Shown in pieces: positions 9,951 through 21,881 of a DNA stretch of 64,000 nt. Each line of letters starts with the position of its first letter. Position 1 is the stretch's first letter. Location: NCBI GenBank assembly GCA_027604705.1, contig JADHYV010000020.1:298812-362811 (forward strand), written 5' to 3'. The notes under the pieces are model-generated. The model saw nothing but the letters and a program-made list of their open reading frames with translations, searched no databases and had not been told where the DNA came from. This DNA comes from Allomyces arbusculus. Lineage: Eukaryota > Blastocladiomycota > Blastocladiomycetes > Blastocladiales > Blastocladiaceae. The translations under genes were made by a program, and so were the position numbers.

Positions 9951-12900
9951 TCAATGCAGATACCGCGCATTGATCTCGCGCTCCCACCTGGCCAGCTCGC
10001 TCGCGTTCTCGCCCGCAAAATAGACGACCCCCGTCGCATCCACGACGCGCAACTGCCCACTGCGCGTGATCGACGCGGGCGCGACGCGTGACTTGAGCAT
10101 AAGCGTGCGCCACGCGACCAGTGGATCAGTCGTGGCCGCACCACCGCCCGTCGTCGCGGCGGCCACCGCCGCGGCAGCCGCCGTGGCCGGTGCCGACTCG
10201 CGCTTGCACACGAGCAGCCAGTCGTTGAACAAAAACACCTGGCACGCGCGGCCTGGAACGGGCGTTTCCGTTAGCGCGTAGCGCGCGTGTGGCGATGCCG
10301 GGTCCGGATCACCGCCCGGCGTCGTCGCGTCCGGGATCCACGGTGCAGGGCCGTCGACGACGATTTGCGTTGCGGCACTACCCGCGGGACTCGCGGAACC
10401 ACTTGCGCCTGCACCGCCGCTGAGCGCCACGACCGACGTGAGTTTCGGCGACATGATTGATGCGGCCCGTCCCGACGGCGACCGCGCGACAAGCGGGACT
10501 TCGGCCGCCTCGACCCACTTGGCGACCATCAGCGACCCCTCCAGCAACAATCGGCGGTGCGGCGTGACGAGTGGGCCCGGGCGCCCCTTGATCCGCGCCT
10601 GCAGCGCAATCAGCTTGGCAGTATCCTCTTGCAGTCGCTTGCGCTCGTTGATTTTCTTGGCAATCGCCTCGATTTCCGCGAGCGCCCGCGTCAAGTCGGT
10701 GAAATCGGCGTGGTCCTCGGGCGTGTGCTTCAGCAAACTCTGCAGCAGCAGCCGGTACCGCGGAATGCGCTGGATCGGCAGCATCAGGTACGCCTGCAAG
10801 TTGATCTGGTGATGCGCTGGATCTTGCACGGCCGTGTCACAGAACTGCCGAACCTTTCTGCGTTTGGTGAGCCACTTGGACAGATCGACCATGGCCTGGT
10901 CGTACGCGTTGATGAACACCGAGTACCTAGGAGTGAAGAACATCATGTCAGTGAGTTGAGTCGGGTCGAGTTCAACATCTCCTCGCACTGCAAGACATCA
11001 AGGAAGCGTACATCTTGAGATACGCAGAATGCTGCGCAAACACGCGCCCAAGTCGGTCCTGGTTCGCGCGCATCGCCCCGATCAAAAAGTCGCGATGGAA
11101 CTTCAAGATCGACTCGACGTTGGAAAACAGCCCCTTGACTTCCTCGGGCGACAAGATCTGCCGCTCCTCCATGGGCTGCACGTAATGCGCCACCAAGTAC
11201 GCCAGCTCGGCAATGTACGTGTCCTCGGTCGCGAGAATCTCCGCAATAATGTTCTTGCGCTTGGCCGGATCCGCGGGTTTCTTGGGCGCCAACTCGCCAT
11301 GACTTACGGCGGGCGACGGCGCCGGCGACGCCGAATCGTCAGTGCCCGCAATCTCTGCGCGCACGCGAGCCATCAAGTCGGCACGCTCGGACGTCACCGG
11401 TGCCAGGTCATACACGTCGCGCAGGTACTGCAGGACGCGGTCGACGGCGGCCGCATAGACGGGTGAGTCGACGACTATGTGCAGGTGCGGGACACGATCT
11501 GGGTTTCCACCGCCGCCGCTGCCGGAACCACTGTTCCTAGGCGCGCCAATGGCCACGGCCCCGGCCCAAATCGCCGATTGCGACTCGTCCGACGCACGCG
11601 GCACGGCCGCGGCACCACCAGCCTCGTCGCCCGACGACGCCGCGGCGAGCCCGCGCGGCGCGACACCGCGGTGCGAACTGCGCCGGCCCTTGAGCAAGGT
11701 CTTGAGCCCACCGATCGTGACGCGCGACGGCGACCCGGCCACTTGTGTGTTAACTGCGGCTGCGACGCGGTGCGGCGACGGACCAACCGATGCGCTTCTT
11801 GGTGCGATCGCGCGCGCGACCGCCGACGTCGGCGACGCGATCGGGACCGTACGCATGCTCGATGTCGGAGACGCGGTGGGGCCGATCGAGGGCTCGTACG
11901 ACCGCCGCGCACTCGCTGTGCGTGTCGGGAACGCGAGCAGCGGTTGTTGCTGCGGCGACATGGCGTCGCCGGAACTCGAGAACCGGCGTGGGTTCGCCTC
12001 GTCGGGCACCACGCCAGCATTCAAATCGAGCGAGCGCCGCTTAGCCGCAGATGGCGAGGGCGCCATGGCGTCTGCGAGCGACGGCAGTGCCGGGATCACG
12101 GGCAACGACGGCAAATCCTTTTCCGCGTTTGGCCCACGCCATGCAGCCGTCTCAACCATATCCACGGGCGCCGACTGCGGCCCCATCGCGCCGCCGCCAC
12201 CGAACCGCGTCGCAACACGCAGCACGGGCGACGGCGGTTCCGTGACGCTCGGCCTCACAATCGCGGGCACGTCAATCAGCGAAATTGGTTGGTTCGAGGC
12301 ACTGCTAGACGATGAAGCTGTGTGCGACAAGATCACGCCGGAATCGTCGGAGAGCACCGAGAACCGCTGATGCGGCGGAATCCCGTGCGCGCCACGAGGG
12401 ACATGTGTCGTCGCTGTGCGCCCCCGTGCCATGGCGGCTGCGGGCGGTGTAGACGAGGCAATTTGCATGACGGGGCCCATGCTTTCCATGGACGACAGTG
12501 ACCGCCGGTCAGCGGCCACATCGTCGTCGTGCGCATGAGCGATGAAGTCGCGCGTCACGCCGCCAAGCATGTCGAATGCGGCGGCCTGGTCCGGGTCGCT
12601 GATGGCGACGGCCGGGATGGCGTTGTTGCCCGTGAGCCGCACGTGGCACGCAGACGATCTGCACCATGGCTGCATCAGTGGCTCGACGAGGGGCTTGATC
12701 GTCGCGTCCCACGGGTTCGTGTCGACGAGAAGCGTCTTGAGTTTCGAGAGCGTGCCGAGTTCGACGGGCAGCGTCGTGAGCTGGTTCGTGCGCACGTCGA
12801 GCGTGACGAGCTCCTGTAGTTCCTTGATCCATGGAGCTAAAATTCGACCGCATCAGCGTCAGTAAAGGCGGCGGTGAGGACATCAAGTGAGGAACAACGT

Positions 12901-15372
12901 ACGAATCGCCAGTAACTGATTCACACTCACATCGAGCGTCTTGAGCTTGGTCAGCGCCTGCAACTCGAGCGGCAACTGCGCCAAGCAGTTCTCACTCACC
13001 CGCAACACTTCGAGGTGCACGAGTCTGGCCAGGGAGCTCGGCAACGCCTCGAGCCGATTCGAATTGAGACTCAGTTCCGTAACATGCGCAAACGTCGACA
13101 GCGCCGTATCCGACAGCCGGCGCAGCGCCTGGCCCTCGATTTTCAGCGCCGTGCCCACACACTCCACGGGAATATGCGCGTGCACTGCACTCGGGTCAGC
13201 ACCGTCCGATAACGGGCGCGCACGCGGTGCGCCGCTACCGCTACTCGCAGTCGACGGCGGCCGCGGCACGGGCTTCTTCTCGTCGGCGGCAAGTGTGACC
13301 GGAATCGGCGGGACTGGCCTTGTGGGCGGCGCTGGACTCGGCAGCGACGCGGTGCGTCTTGCCTGCGCGAGCTCGCTCGTGATCAGACTCGCGGCCGCGG
13401 GCGTCGCTGACGACAATCGCGGCGGCGGGATTGTGCGCGGCGTCTGTCGGCGGAGGACGCTCAGCGGTTCGTGCAACTGCGACGGCGAGGTCGTGCCCAC
13501 GTGCCGGCGGCGCGCGGACCGTGCCAATGGTGCGAGCGAAAGGTGAATCAGCGGCTTGTCGTCATCGGTATCGTCGTCGTCCGCATCCGCCGCGGCCTCG
13601 TCGTAGTCGTCCTCGTCCTCAACAGTGACAACACCGGCGATCGTCGACTTCTTGGCCGGCCGCGACAGTGTCGCATCGAGTGACGAGTTCACCGCGACGG
13701 CGGCAATCGCCGCGGCCTCGGCCAAATCATCGTCGAGGTCGGCAATATCGAGCGCGTGGTTCCAGCGCGAATTACGCTTGAGCCGCCGCGCGCCATCCAG
13801 GTCCTGTACCGGGGCCCCCTTTTTCCGGCGCCGCAGTGGCTGATTCGCGGCGTGCCGGTGGTGCCGGCTGCTTGGGGGCGCCGGTTCCGACATGGCGCTC
13901 GAGTCGGTCTCGCTCCTCGACGCCGTGGCCACGGACCCGACCGACCGTGCTGACGGCCGGTGGTGCAAAATACGGTTGGCGCCGTTGTCGGTGTCGTCGG
14001 CGGGTGGCGTGGTCGTGTCGTCGCAGATCGACGGCGAGAAGAGCGGCAGGTCGTTCAGCGCGAGCGGCGCCATGGACGAGGACAGGTCGAGCGACGGTTG
14101 CCGATATGCGGTGATGCGTGAAACGGTCGGCTGGCTGAGGAGTCGCGTGCGGGTGGACGAGGGCGAGGCTGCGGTCACAGCGACAATCGGCGTGGGCGCA
14201 CCCGCTGCAGTCTCGTCATCGTCTTGCTGCTCAATGAGCCGCGCCTCCTCGTCCTCCTGGCCTTCCGACTCGGCACCGTCTTGCTCGTCATCGACCGTTG
14301 GCGCGTACTCTTCGCCCACCGTGCACGCATCCTCCTCTTTGTCACCCTCTTCGCCATCCATACCCATATCCTCCTCCTTGTCACCCTCGCCGCGATCCAT
14401 ACCCATCTCAACTGACGACGACAACGCCTCCTCGTCAATCGACTCGATAGTCGTGAGCCCCCCCGGATGCCGCAGTTGCAAGTCTGGCTCAGTATCCTCG
14501 GCCCACGCAAACAGGCCGTCGAGCGGGCCCGGCAAGTCGAGCACCGAGAGCACTTCGCTCGGCAAGTCCGACACGGGTTCAGCGGAGCGTGCGGCGCGCG
14601 CGTCATCGTCGTCGCCATCGGCCGAGTTGAGGGCTGCGACCGAGTGCGGAACGTCGTAGAGACACACTTCCTCGAAGAGCCGTGCGGGCGAGGGCGGCAG
14701 GGCGCGGTCTTCGCGGCGCAGGGCCAGGCGCGGGACGACGAGCGGGGCGGGCGCGGGGAAGGCGCGGCGGTCGGGGACCAGTGCTGGCGGTGCGACAGAT
14801 GCGGTCGGCTGGACGGGTGGGGCGAGCGCGGCGACCGGTGATGGCTCAGCAGGCTGCTGCTCCACGGCCGGTGCTGCGGCGGCCTCCTCCTCCTTTGTGA
14901 CCGGGTCCGACACGTCAGCGTCCTCCACGACGGGTTCATGGACTTCCACATGCACCGCTTCGGTGGGCGCCGCAAGCTCCGGCGCATCGGCGTCCAGCCG
15001 GTCGACGAGCACAAATGCGTCTTCGACGATCCAGTCCAACGGCTCGCCGACCGCATCGTGCGGCTCCGACTCCACAGCGACCACCTCCGGCATCACGTCG
15101 TCCCGATTCGGCACAGCTTCGACGTGTTGAGCCTCGTGCGACTTGGCCACCACGCTGGCCGCGGCCAGTGTTGGGACATGGGCTTCGGCGGTCTCGACCG
15201 GTGCTGGCTCATCAGCGGCGTCGTCGACAACGGCGGGACGGACCTCGTCCACCGGCGCGACCGGGGCCGGGTCGGCGTGCACTGCCACGTCCGTCGGCGA
15301 GACAGTCTCCGGCACCGCAGCGACCGGTTCCACGGTCGCGCTGCTCGGTCCCTCGGCGGTCGGTGCGAGCGC

Positions 15373-15403
<31 letters not shown>

Positions 15404-17274
15404 GAGGCCACGGCGTCCACCCTATCTACCTCAGCTTCGGGTTCCGGTGCCGGTGCGGCGTCAACTTCTTGTGCGCCGGTGGCGTCCTTGTCGTCGGTGA
15501 TCGTCGAATCCTGCTTTGCAGAACCCACGTCAGTCTTTGCTGCTGCGCCACGACGCGATGAAAGGTGGCCACGCACGTGTTCTGGGGGACTTGTCGCTGC
15601 AGGCACTTCACCGCCGTCGCCCACCGCCGCCTCGGCCGCGCGCACGTTGTCATCGTGCCCACACTCGGCACTTGCCGCATTCTGAGCCGGCGGCGGCGAG
15701 GTATCGCGCTCGCGCGTCGTGGCAGGTGTGGGCGGAGCGACGGGCGAGCGAGACGGCCGCGGGGGCAGGGCCGGCGGCGGCGACCGTGGCTGGCGCACCG
15801 CGCCCTCGTCCTGAACGGGCAGGGCCGGCAACGGCTTATTCCCGAGCAGCATGCGCGCCGATGGCACTGGCGCCGGATCAGCCGGCGGCAGTTCGAGCGC
15901 GCTCATCCGCTTCCTTGCCATCGCCGCCGTCACCGCGACGGGGCTCGCGCGCGCCTGCTGGCTTGCCTTCGGCAGTGGGGGAGGCGGCGGCGGTTGCGGC
16001 GGCGGCGGAGCCGGGGCGAGCGCCGGACTGGCCGCCTCGAACAGTTTCACGATCCCGGCGACGCGGCCGACGGGGGGAGGCGAATCGAGCGCCATCGACG
16101 GCGGGCGTGACGGGACGGGGGAATTGATGGCGGCCGATCGACGACGGACGTCGGGGGGTGGGAAGACGAGCCGCGAGGGCGCGGGCGAGGGGGACCCGCT
16201 AGAGGCGGCCGAGTGCGACGGGGTCGGGGACGCTGAGGAGACGCGCAGGACGGGCGAGGTCGGCGTGGACGCTGATGTGGCCGCTGCAGCAGCGGCAGCA
16301 GACGCAATTGCCGCGGCCGAGGGCGCGGCCACGACCAGACTTGTGCGCCGGCGCGTACTCAAGGACGCGCTGCCGTGCTCGGTGTCGCCGTCTTGCACGC
16401 CCGGAGTCAGGATCACCGACCGCGTTCGTGGGCGCGCCGAAACGCGCCGCGACCCGGGCGCAGACGGCGTCTCGGGCGGTGGCGGCGGTGGGGACGGCGC
16501 GACCAGGGCGGGGGACGGCGATGGCGAGGGCGGTGCGCTCGACAAAGTGGAAAATCCTGCAGCAGCGGCTGCGACGGCGGTCCATGCGGCAACGGCTGCC
16601 TTGACGATGGATCCGCCCGGCGGCCGCGCGGCCGGCAGCGGTGGGGACGACGCGGTAACGAGCGGCGAGGACGGCAGGACGGGGCTCGCAGGCCAGTGGC
16701 CGGGCAGGACGTGCGTTGCGGCGGCGGCGGGTGGAGGGGCACCGGTTGGAGGTGCCGTCCTGTCGGCGTCGGCAGCTGCCGCATCGCTGCCCTCGACGGA
16801 AGGCGCGCGCGCCTGGCTGCCACCGACTTCGGCATTCTCGTTCTCGATTGTGTTCTCGTTCATTATCGTGGGCGCGGTCGTCGCCACGGTCGCAGCGTCG
16901 TCGTCGAGATTCGCAGCCGCGTGCGCGTCGGCGGCACGCTCCTTGTCGAGCGCGTCGCGCACCATGGCCAACAGAAAGACGGGCAGGGCCACGGCAAGCG
17001 CCGTGACCGCGGCCGTGCCCGAGGTCAGCGACGCCCACGCCGCGGCCTGGCCGGCGAGCGACGGCGCAGCGGTCGCAGTCGCGAGAGTCGCCGGCGGTTG
17101 TGCGGGGGCGGCAGCGGCGGCGGCGGCAGCAGCGGCAGCAGCCGCGGTGGCAGCAGCGGTTGCACTTGCAGCGGTTGCAGTCGATGCGTCGTGAACGGCG
17201 GCGGCGACAGTTGCAGAAGAGGAGAGAGCAGAGGACGGCGCAGGCACAGAGGGTGGGGATGCTGGCGGTGGCAT
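9951..17274 (-). CDS. Very large LRR-DH-PH Rho guanine-nucleotide exchange factor
   Basis: Three exons on the minus strand: 17274-12903, 12836-11012, 10926-9951; introns 66 and 85 nt; about 2390 aa. Both joins repair domains: the first links LLAI to PPWIKEL within a leucine-rich repeat, the second links YLKM to YSVFINAYDQ inside the DH domain. Order: poly-Ala N-terminus; hydrophobic helix at about 85-105 (VTALAVALPVFLLAMV); some 1250 residues of acidic and Pro-rich disordered sequence; four to five LRRs (about 1380-1510) with LxxLxLSxNxLxxLP spacing; Ser-rich linker; DH domain (about 1960-2140, with TEDTYIAEL and LPIQRIPRYRLLL); PH domain ending with WEREINARYLH at the C-terminus. DH-PH modules load GTP on Rho/Cdc42/Rac. 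The LRRs should recruit partners, and the N-terminal helix may tether the protein to a membrane. The LRR-DH-PH combination is uncommon. The DH-PH call is secure; the membrane anchor is inference. Confidence 0.92.
14330..14407 (-). repeat. Two tandem 39-nt units in the RhoGEF acidic region
   Basis: Two in-frame 39-nt copies, slightly diverged, encode the acidic 13-residue units MGMDGEEGDKEED and MGMDRGEGDKEED. This indicates recent expansion of the disordered segment. Confidence 0.75.
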
Positions 17275-17855
17275 CGACCAAGTGAGGGCCGAGGATGCGC
17301 CCCGACAAGCTTATGGAGGGGACACGACTCGTCGTCGGCTGCGCGGGTCGCGGACGAGGCGGCGGGCAGGCGGGCCGAACGAAACGTTGGTCGGCGTCGC
17401 GCGGGAACTTTGTGCTCGGCGCTCGAAGCCGGTGGGCGGGCGCGCAGGGCAGGGCAGGGCGGAGCGCACGCCAGGTGGGCGGGCGGACGCGCGGCAATGC
17501 TTGCAGGGCTCGAGGGCGTGCGCGGCGTTCTTGCCGCCAGTGCAGTGTGCGGTTGCCGGGTGCCTGCTCGCCGTGGTCGCCGTCGTCGACGGCGCGGCGG
17601 TTGTTGGACCAGCGGGTGGTTGGTGGTGGTTGCGCGGCGGAGACGTCTTCAGAAGAAGCGCAAGCAGGCCGGCGCAGGCCATCGCATCCTTGCGTCGCCG
17701 GCCTGCGTTGCGCGCCCTGAGCGCGGACCGCTGCGCCACTCACGCCCGCCAAGATGAAATCTGCGTTGTCATTATGGGAATGCATTCGTCCTCGCAACCA
17801 ACACTATCGCACGCTGCACGCTCCTCCGTCACAATGATCCTCCTCGCGCGGACAC
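17275..17855. other. Gap between two co-oriented genes
   Basis: These 581 nt hold the 5' flank of the RhoGEF gene and the 3' flank of the RS/RD-rich gene. The composition is very GC-rich and all six frames are partly open because of it. No supported feature. Confidence 0.5.
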
Positions 17856-19524
17856 TCACGCCGCGCCTGCACCGGCCGCCGCGACCGCCGGAGCTGCAAC
17901 GGCCCCGTTGGGACTCGCCACCCCTGCCCCTCCGACCGGCGCGTCGCCGAGCGCCGCATACAGCGCAACCAGCGCAGCGACCCTCGCGCGATCCGTCCGT
18001 GCCGCCAACGTGCGGCGCACCGCCGCATCCCGATCCCCCCGCGCCGCCCACAGAGCCTGCAACGTCCGCTGCGACTCGGCGCGCGCGCGGGCCAGATCGG
18101 CCTCGGCCGCATCCGCCCAGGGTGTCGCCGACAAGGAGGCGGCCTGCGAGGTGGTGGTCGCTGCGACGGACGGCTCGCGCGCGGGCGACTGCAGGCCACG
18201 ACTTGGTGTCGCCGCGGCACCGGTGCCCGTGGACTGCCCACCAGTCGCGGGCCTCCGTCGCGTTGCGGGGGACTGCAGCGCGCGCAATCCCATATCCGGG
18301 GTCGCGGTACTGCTCGGGTCCATCGGGGTCGGCATCATTGGGCCGCCCGGGCTTGATGGGGCCGCGGCGCCGGGTTCGTACCGATCGCCTGCAAATCGGC
18401 GGCGGCCGCCGCGTTCACGGTCGCGGTCCCGGTCGCGGTCCCGATCACGGTCGTGTGGTGGTGACCGCGGCGGTGGCGGCCAGTCGCCGTCCATGCCGTT
18501 CGGCATCGGTCCACCGGGCGGTCCGTGTGGACCCATCATCATTATAGCCGGCATCGGGGAGATGGGCGGCGGTGGAGGAGGGCCGATCGCGGCCTCGCCG
18601 AGGTACCGGTCAACGTACTCGGGTGGAGCGCCACGGTCGCGACGACGGTGACGCTGCCCGCCGCGACGCGATCGGCCGGGAAGAGGCGGCAGTGGCGGCA
18701 AATGGCCACCGGAGCCCAATCCGCCGGGGCGGTAGTAGCTCGAGTTGCCCGGGCCCTCGTAGACGAGCGCGTGCGGTGGAAGAGGAGGTAGCGGTGCGTC
18801 GCCGCGCATCGGCGGCGAAAACGAGCGCGACCGTGACCGAGACGACCGTGATCGCGCGAGTGAGACGGGCGACCTTGAGCGAGACCGCGACGGTGGCGCG
18901 CCCGCCGTGAACCTTGGTGACCTCGACCGCGACCGGCCGCGGGACCTGGACCTAGACCGAGCGGCACCCGGGCGGAACGACGATGGTCCACGTGGGGCTG
19001 GCGGGTACCACGACGACCCGCCACCAGTGCCACTGGTAGTGCTTGGCAACGGCGAGCGTGACAATGACCTGGACCTTGACCGACTGCGGGACCTTGATCG
19101 TGCCGACGACCACGACCGCACGGGTGGCGGCGATCGGCTGCGTGACCACGACCTTGACCTTGACCGACTGCGGGACCGCGACCGGCGCACGCCGCCGCGG
19201 TACGAGTTGCGTTCCGGCGGCGCGTTCAGGCCGGGGTTGCTGTTGCTGTTGTTACCGGGCACGTACGAGTCGCCCGAGGGGGTCCCAACAAGCGGTGCCG
19301 CAGGTGCGGGCGCCCCACCCTGGGCTGGCGAATACCGCGCGGGTGGGGGTGACATGCGCCGCGGGAGAAGCGGCGGAGGCGGCGGTGCACGGTCGCGATC
19401 GCGACGATCCATATCCACATCAGGCCCACTGAACGAGCGCCGGCGCATGGGCGGCGGCGGTGGAGGTGGGGGAGGAGGTGGGGGCACGTCGTCGTCGGGC
19501 CCGCGACGTCCATACTCGGACATG

Positions 19525-19556
<32 letters not shown>

Positions 19557-21299
19557 GTACGTGCGGTCGCGATCACGGTCCCGGTCACGCTCCCATTCAC
19601 GCTGCTCACGCTCGCGCTCCCGGTCCCACTCGCGTTCCCGCTGCTCGCGTTCGCGGTCACGGTCCCACTCGCGGTCGCGCATCTCGCGCGCGTCGCGCTC
19701 ACCGCGCCATCCGGCGGGCGGCACGCTCGATGCCGACGACGGCCGCCCCATCCCGGGCAGTGGTGCGCTGTCGGGCCCCGGGGGCGGCGGCCAGCAGTTG
19801 CGTGCGGGCGGTGGCTCCCACCGGTCGCGCATCGGCCGATCGCGGTCTCGCGGCGGGAGCGCGCGATCTCCACCGCCTCGACCACCGGCGTCGCGGTCCA
19901 TGGGCGGCATCGGCGGCGGTGGCGGCGGCGGCGGGTCCCAGCGGTCGCGCTCACGCATGTCACGGTCGCGCATTTCGCGTTCTCGAAGATCACGGTCGCG
20001 CAGCGAGAGCTCACGGTCGCGCATTTCGCGGTCCCGCATTTCGCGATCCCGCATTTCGCGATCCCGCATTTCGCGCTCCCGAAGGAGGTCCCGTTCACGC
20101 ATATCCCGTTCACGCATGTCCCGCTCGCGCAGATCGCGTTCTCGCATATCGCGCTCCCGCATATCGCGTTCTCGTAAATCCCGGTCGCGCATGTCGCGGT
20201 CTCGCATCTCGCGCGGTCCCGGCGGCGCGCGTGCGCCGGGCGTGTACGAGTCGACCATCCCCGGCGGCGGTGGCGGCGGTGGCGGCGGTGGGCCGGGCGG
20301 ACCCATGGGTGCGGGCCCGTCATGATCGAACCGGCGGTACGGCGGGCCGTCGCGCATCGGACCGCGGTCGTCGCGGCAGGGCATGTCACGGTCGCGATCC
20401 CGGTCCCGGTCCCGGTCCCGCTCCCTCTCCCTGTCGCGATCCCGATCGCGGTCCCGGTCGCGATCCCGCGGTGGCACGTACGCGCGGTCGCCACCGGTAC
20501 CACCCAGCGGCCCCTGCGCGGGCCGCCACGACGACTCGCTCGGCGGGACGCCGCCCGGATCCATCATCCCGCCGTGCTGCTGCAGCGGGGGCGGTGGGGT
20601 CGGCGGCGGCGGCGGGCCGGGTACATACCGCCGGTCGTGCTGCTGCGGCGGAGGGAGGAGCGGTGCGGGCGGTGCGGGCGGTGCCGGCGCCGGCAAAGGC
20701 GGCATCATGAGCGGCGCGTTGTCGGGCGGTGGGGCGCCTCCACGACGCCGGCCGTCGCGCGGGTTGCCGCGGTCGCGTCCGCCGTTGTTATTGCCTAGAC
20801 CGCGCGAGCGCCGGTCGCGGTCCCTCTCGCGGTCGCGCTCGCGGTCGCGCTCGCGGTCGCGGTCACGGTCGCGGTCTCGAGCTGGTGGGGACGGCATCCC
20901 GCCGTGGAACGTGCCCGGCGGCGGAGGTCCGGGCGGCGGAGGGAGCGCGTCCCGGTCCCGTTCGCGCTCACGGTCCCGGTCCCTGTCGCGGTCGCGGTCC
21001 GCGTGCGGCGGCGGCGGGAGCGGCATCGGCAATGGCGGCATCATCGCGGGCGGCGTGCCGGGCAGGCCGCCCGACGGCGGCGGCAGCGGTGCGGGCGCGT
21101 AGGAGTCGCGCAAGTCTCTGGTGTCGCGCGCGCCGCGGTCCCGGTCCCGGTCGCGGCGGTCAGCACGACCTCGCGCACCTCCACGGAAGGGTGGGGGACC
21201 GTGGAGTGGCATGTGCGGCGGCGGCGGCGGGCGCGGGGGCACGTCGTCGCGGATCTCGCCGTCGGACATTTCGACGTCGTCGTCGTAGGCCGAGGCCAT
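17856..21299 (-). CDS. RS/RD/RE-repeat low-complexity protein, SR-related
   Basis: A single uninterrupted frame of 1147 codons from the ATG at 21299. The N-terminus is acidic (MASAYDDDVEMSDGEIRDD), then long Pro-rich blocks alternate with arrays of RDRD and RERD dipeptides. A dense MRDRE/MRERD array lies at about 19945-20215, and true RS-dipeptide tracts at about 18830-19200. The last 100 residues form an Ala/Arg/Leu-rich helix (about LARARAESQRTLQALWAARG). There is no RRM, helicase or zinc finger. Alternating-charge RD/RE and RS repeats are typical of nuclear speckle and splicing cofactors, so a role in RNA processing is plausible but not shown. The frame stays open upstream to an ATG at 21824, but that extension has the composition of non-coding GC-rich DNA with a 17-nt tandem repeat, so the 21299 start is preferred. 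Confidence 0.75.
19945..20215 (-). repeat. MRDRE/MRERD codon repeat array
   Basis: A tandem array of 9-15 nt units (for example CGCATTTCGCGATCC on the plus strand) encodes MRDRE, MRERD and LRERD. Several neighbouring units are identical, which suggests slippage. Confidence 0.8.
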
Positions 21300-21881
21300 C
21301 TTGGGGGCGCGGCGGCGGCGGCAGCGGGACGGGCGGCCGCGGGCGAAAGGACGGGCGGGCAGGCGGTCTTGAAGTCGTATGCGCGCTGGTTCAGGTAGCG
21401 CGAGTGGCGGTGGCTCGTCGTCGTCAAGACGCGCCGTCGTGCCGCGTCGGCGCCGTTGCCGTGTGGTGAGGTGCAGCGCGACGGCGCTCGGCGCGGCAGT
21501 GAGACGAGGGCGACTCAGTCGACCGCGGGCGGGACACGTGCGCGCGCGTGACTGGGTGCGGAGGCACGGGCTGCTTGATGTGTCGCCACGCCACCGCCAC
21601 AGGCGCGGCAAGCAACGCGCAGGCGGCCTCCGAAACGAACGGCCCACGACGACCGCCGCGAATCCCCTGCCGGCTCGAACCATCTGCCGGCTCGAACCAT
21701 CTGCCGTACGGCGCCGCCCCGCCGGACTTGGACCGCGCACCGCCGGCGCGCCGCGACTTGCTGCATTGCGACCGTGCGAGCATGCCCACGCGAGCATCGC
21801 TCTGATCTGTGCCTGAACCGCCATTGACCTGCAGCACCAACCCGTACCTGATCAGCGCACCCGTCCAGCACCCGATTCACC
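21300..21881. promoter_or_regulatory. Divergent promoter region of the RS/RD gene and the chitin synthase gene
   Basis: These 582 nt lie between two divergently transcribed start codons, so they should contain both promoters. They include a 17-nt tandem repeat at 21667-21706. No individual element was recognised. Confidence 0.4.
21667..21706 (+). repeat. 17-nt tandem repeat (2.3 copies)
   Basis: CTGCCGGCTCGAACCAT occurs twice in direct succession, with a partial third copy. Confidence 0.85.

Noticed and set aside
9594-10091. Plus-strand open frame of 165 residues
   Set aside because: Its second half is antisense to the RhoGEF PH domain, the first half has no motif, and no splice signals support it.
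15851-17194. Plus-strand open frame of 447 residues, Ala/Gly-rich
   Set aside because: It is a shadow opposite the Pro/Ala-rich part of the RhoGEF. The minus frame continues into LRR, DH and PH domains.
19945-20215. Regularly spaced short repeats considered as a CRISPR-like array
   Set aside because: The units are contiguous in-frame codon repeats without unique spacers, in a eukaryotic gene.
18907-20325. Plus-strand open frame of 472 residues rich in RS dipeptides
   Set aside because: It is the antisense of the RD/RE repeats of the minus-strand gene; GC-rich alternating codons read as RS on the opposite strand. It has no start context or globular part.
21300-21824. N-terminal extension of the RS/RD protein to an upstream ATG
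   Set aside because: The added 175 residues have no recognisable motif and non-coding composition, and include a 17-nt tandem repeat. The start at 21299 with an acidic N-terminus is more credible.
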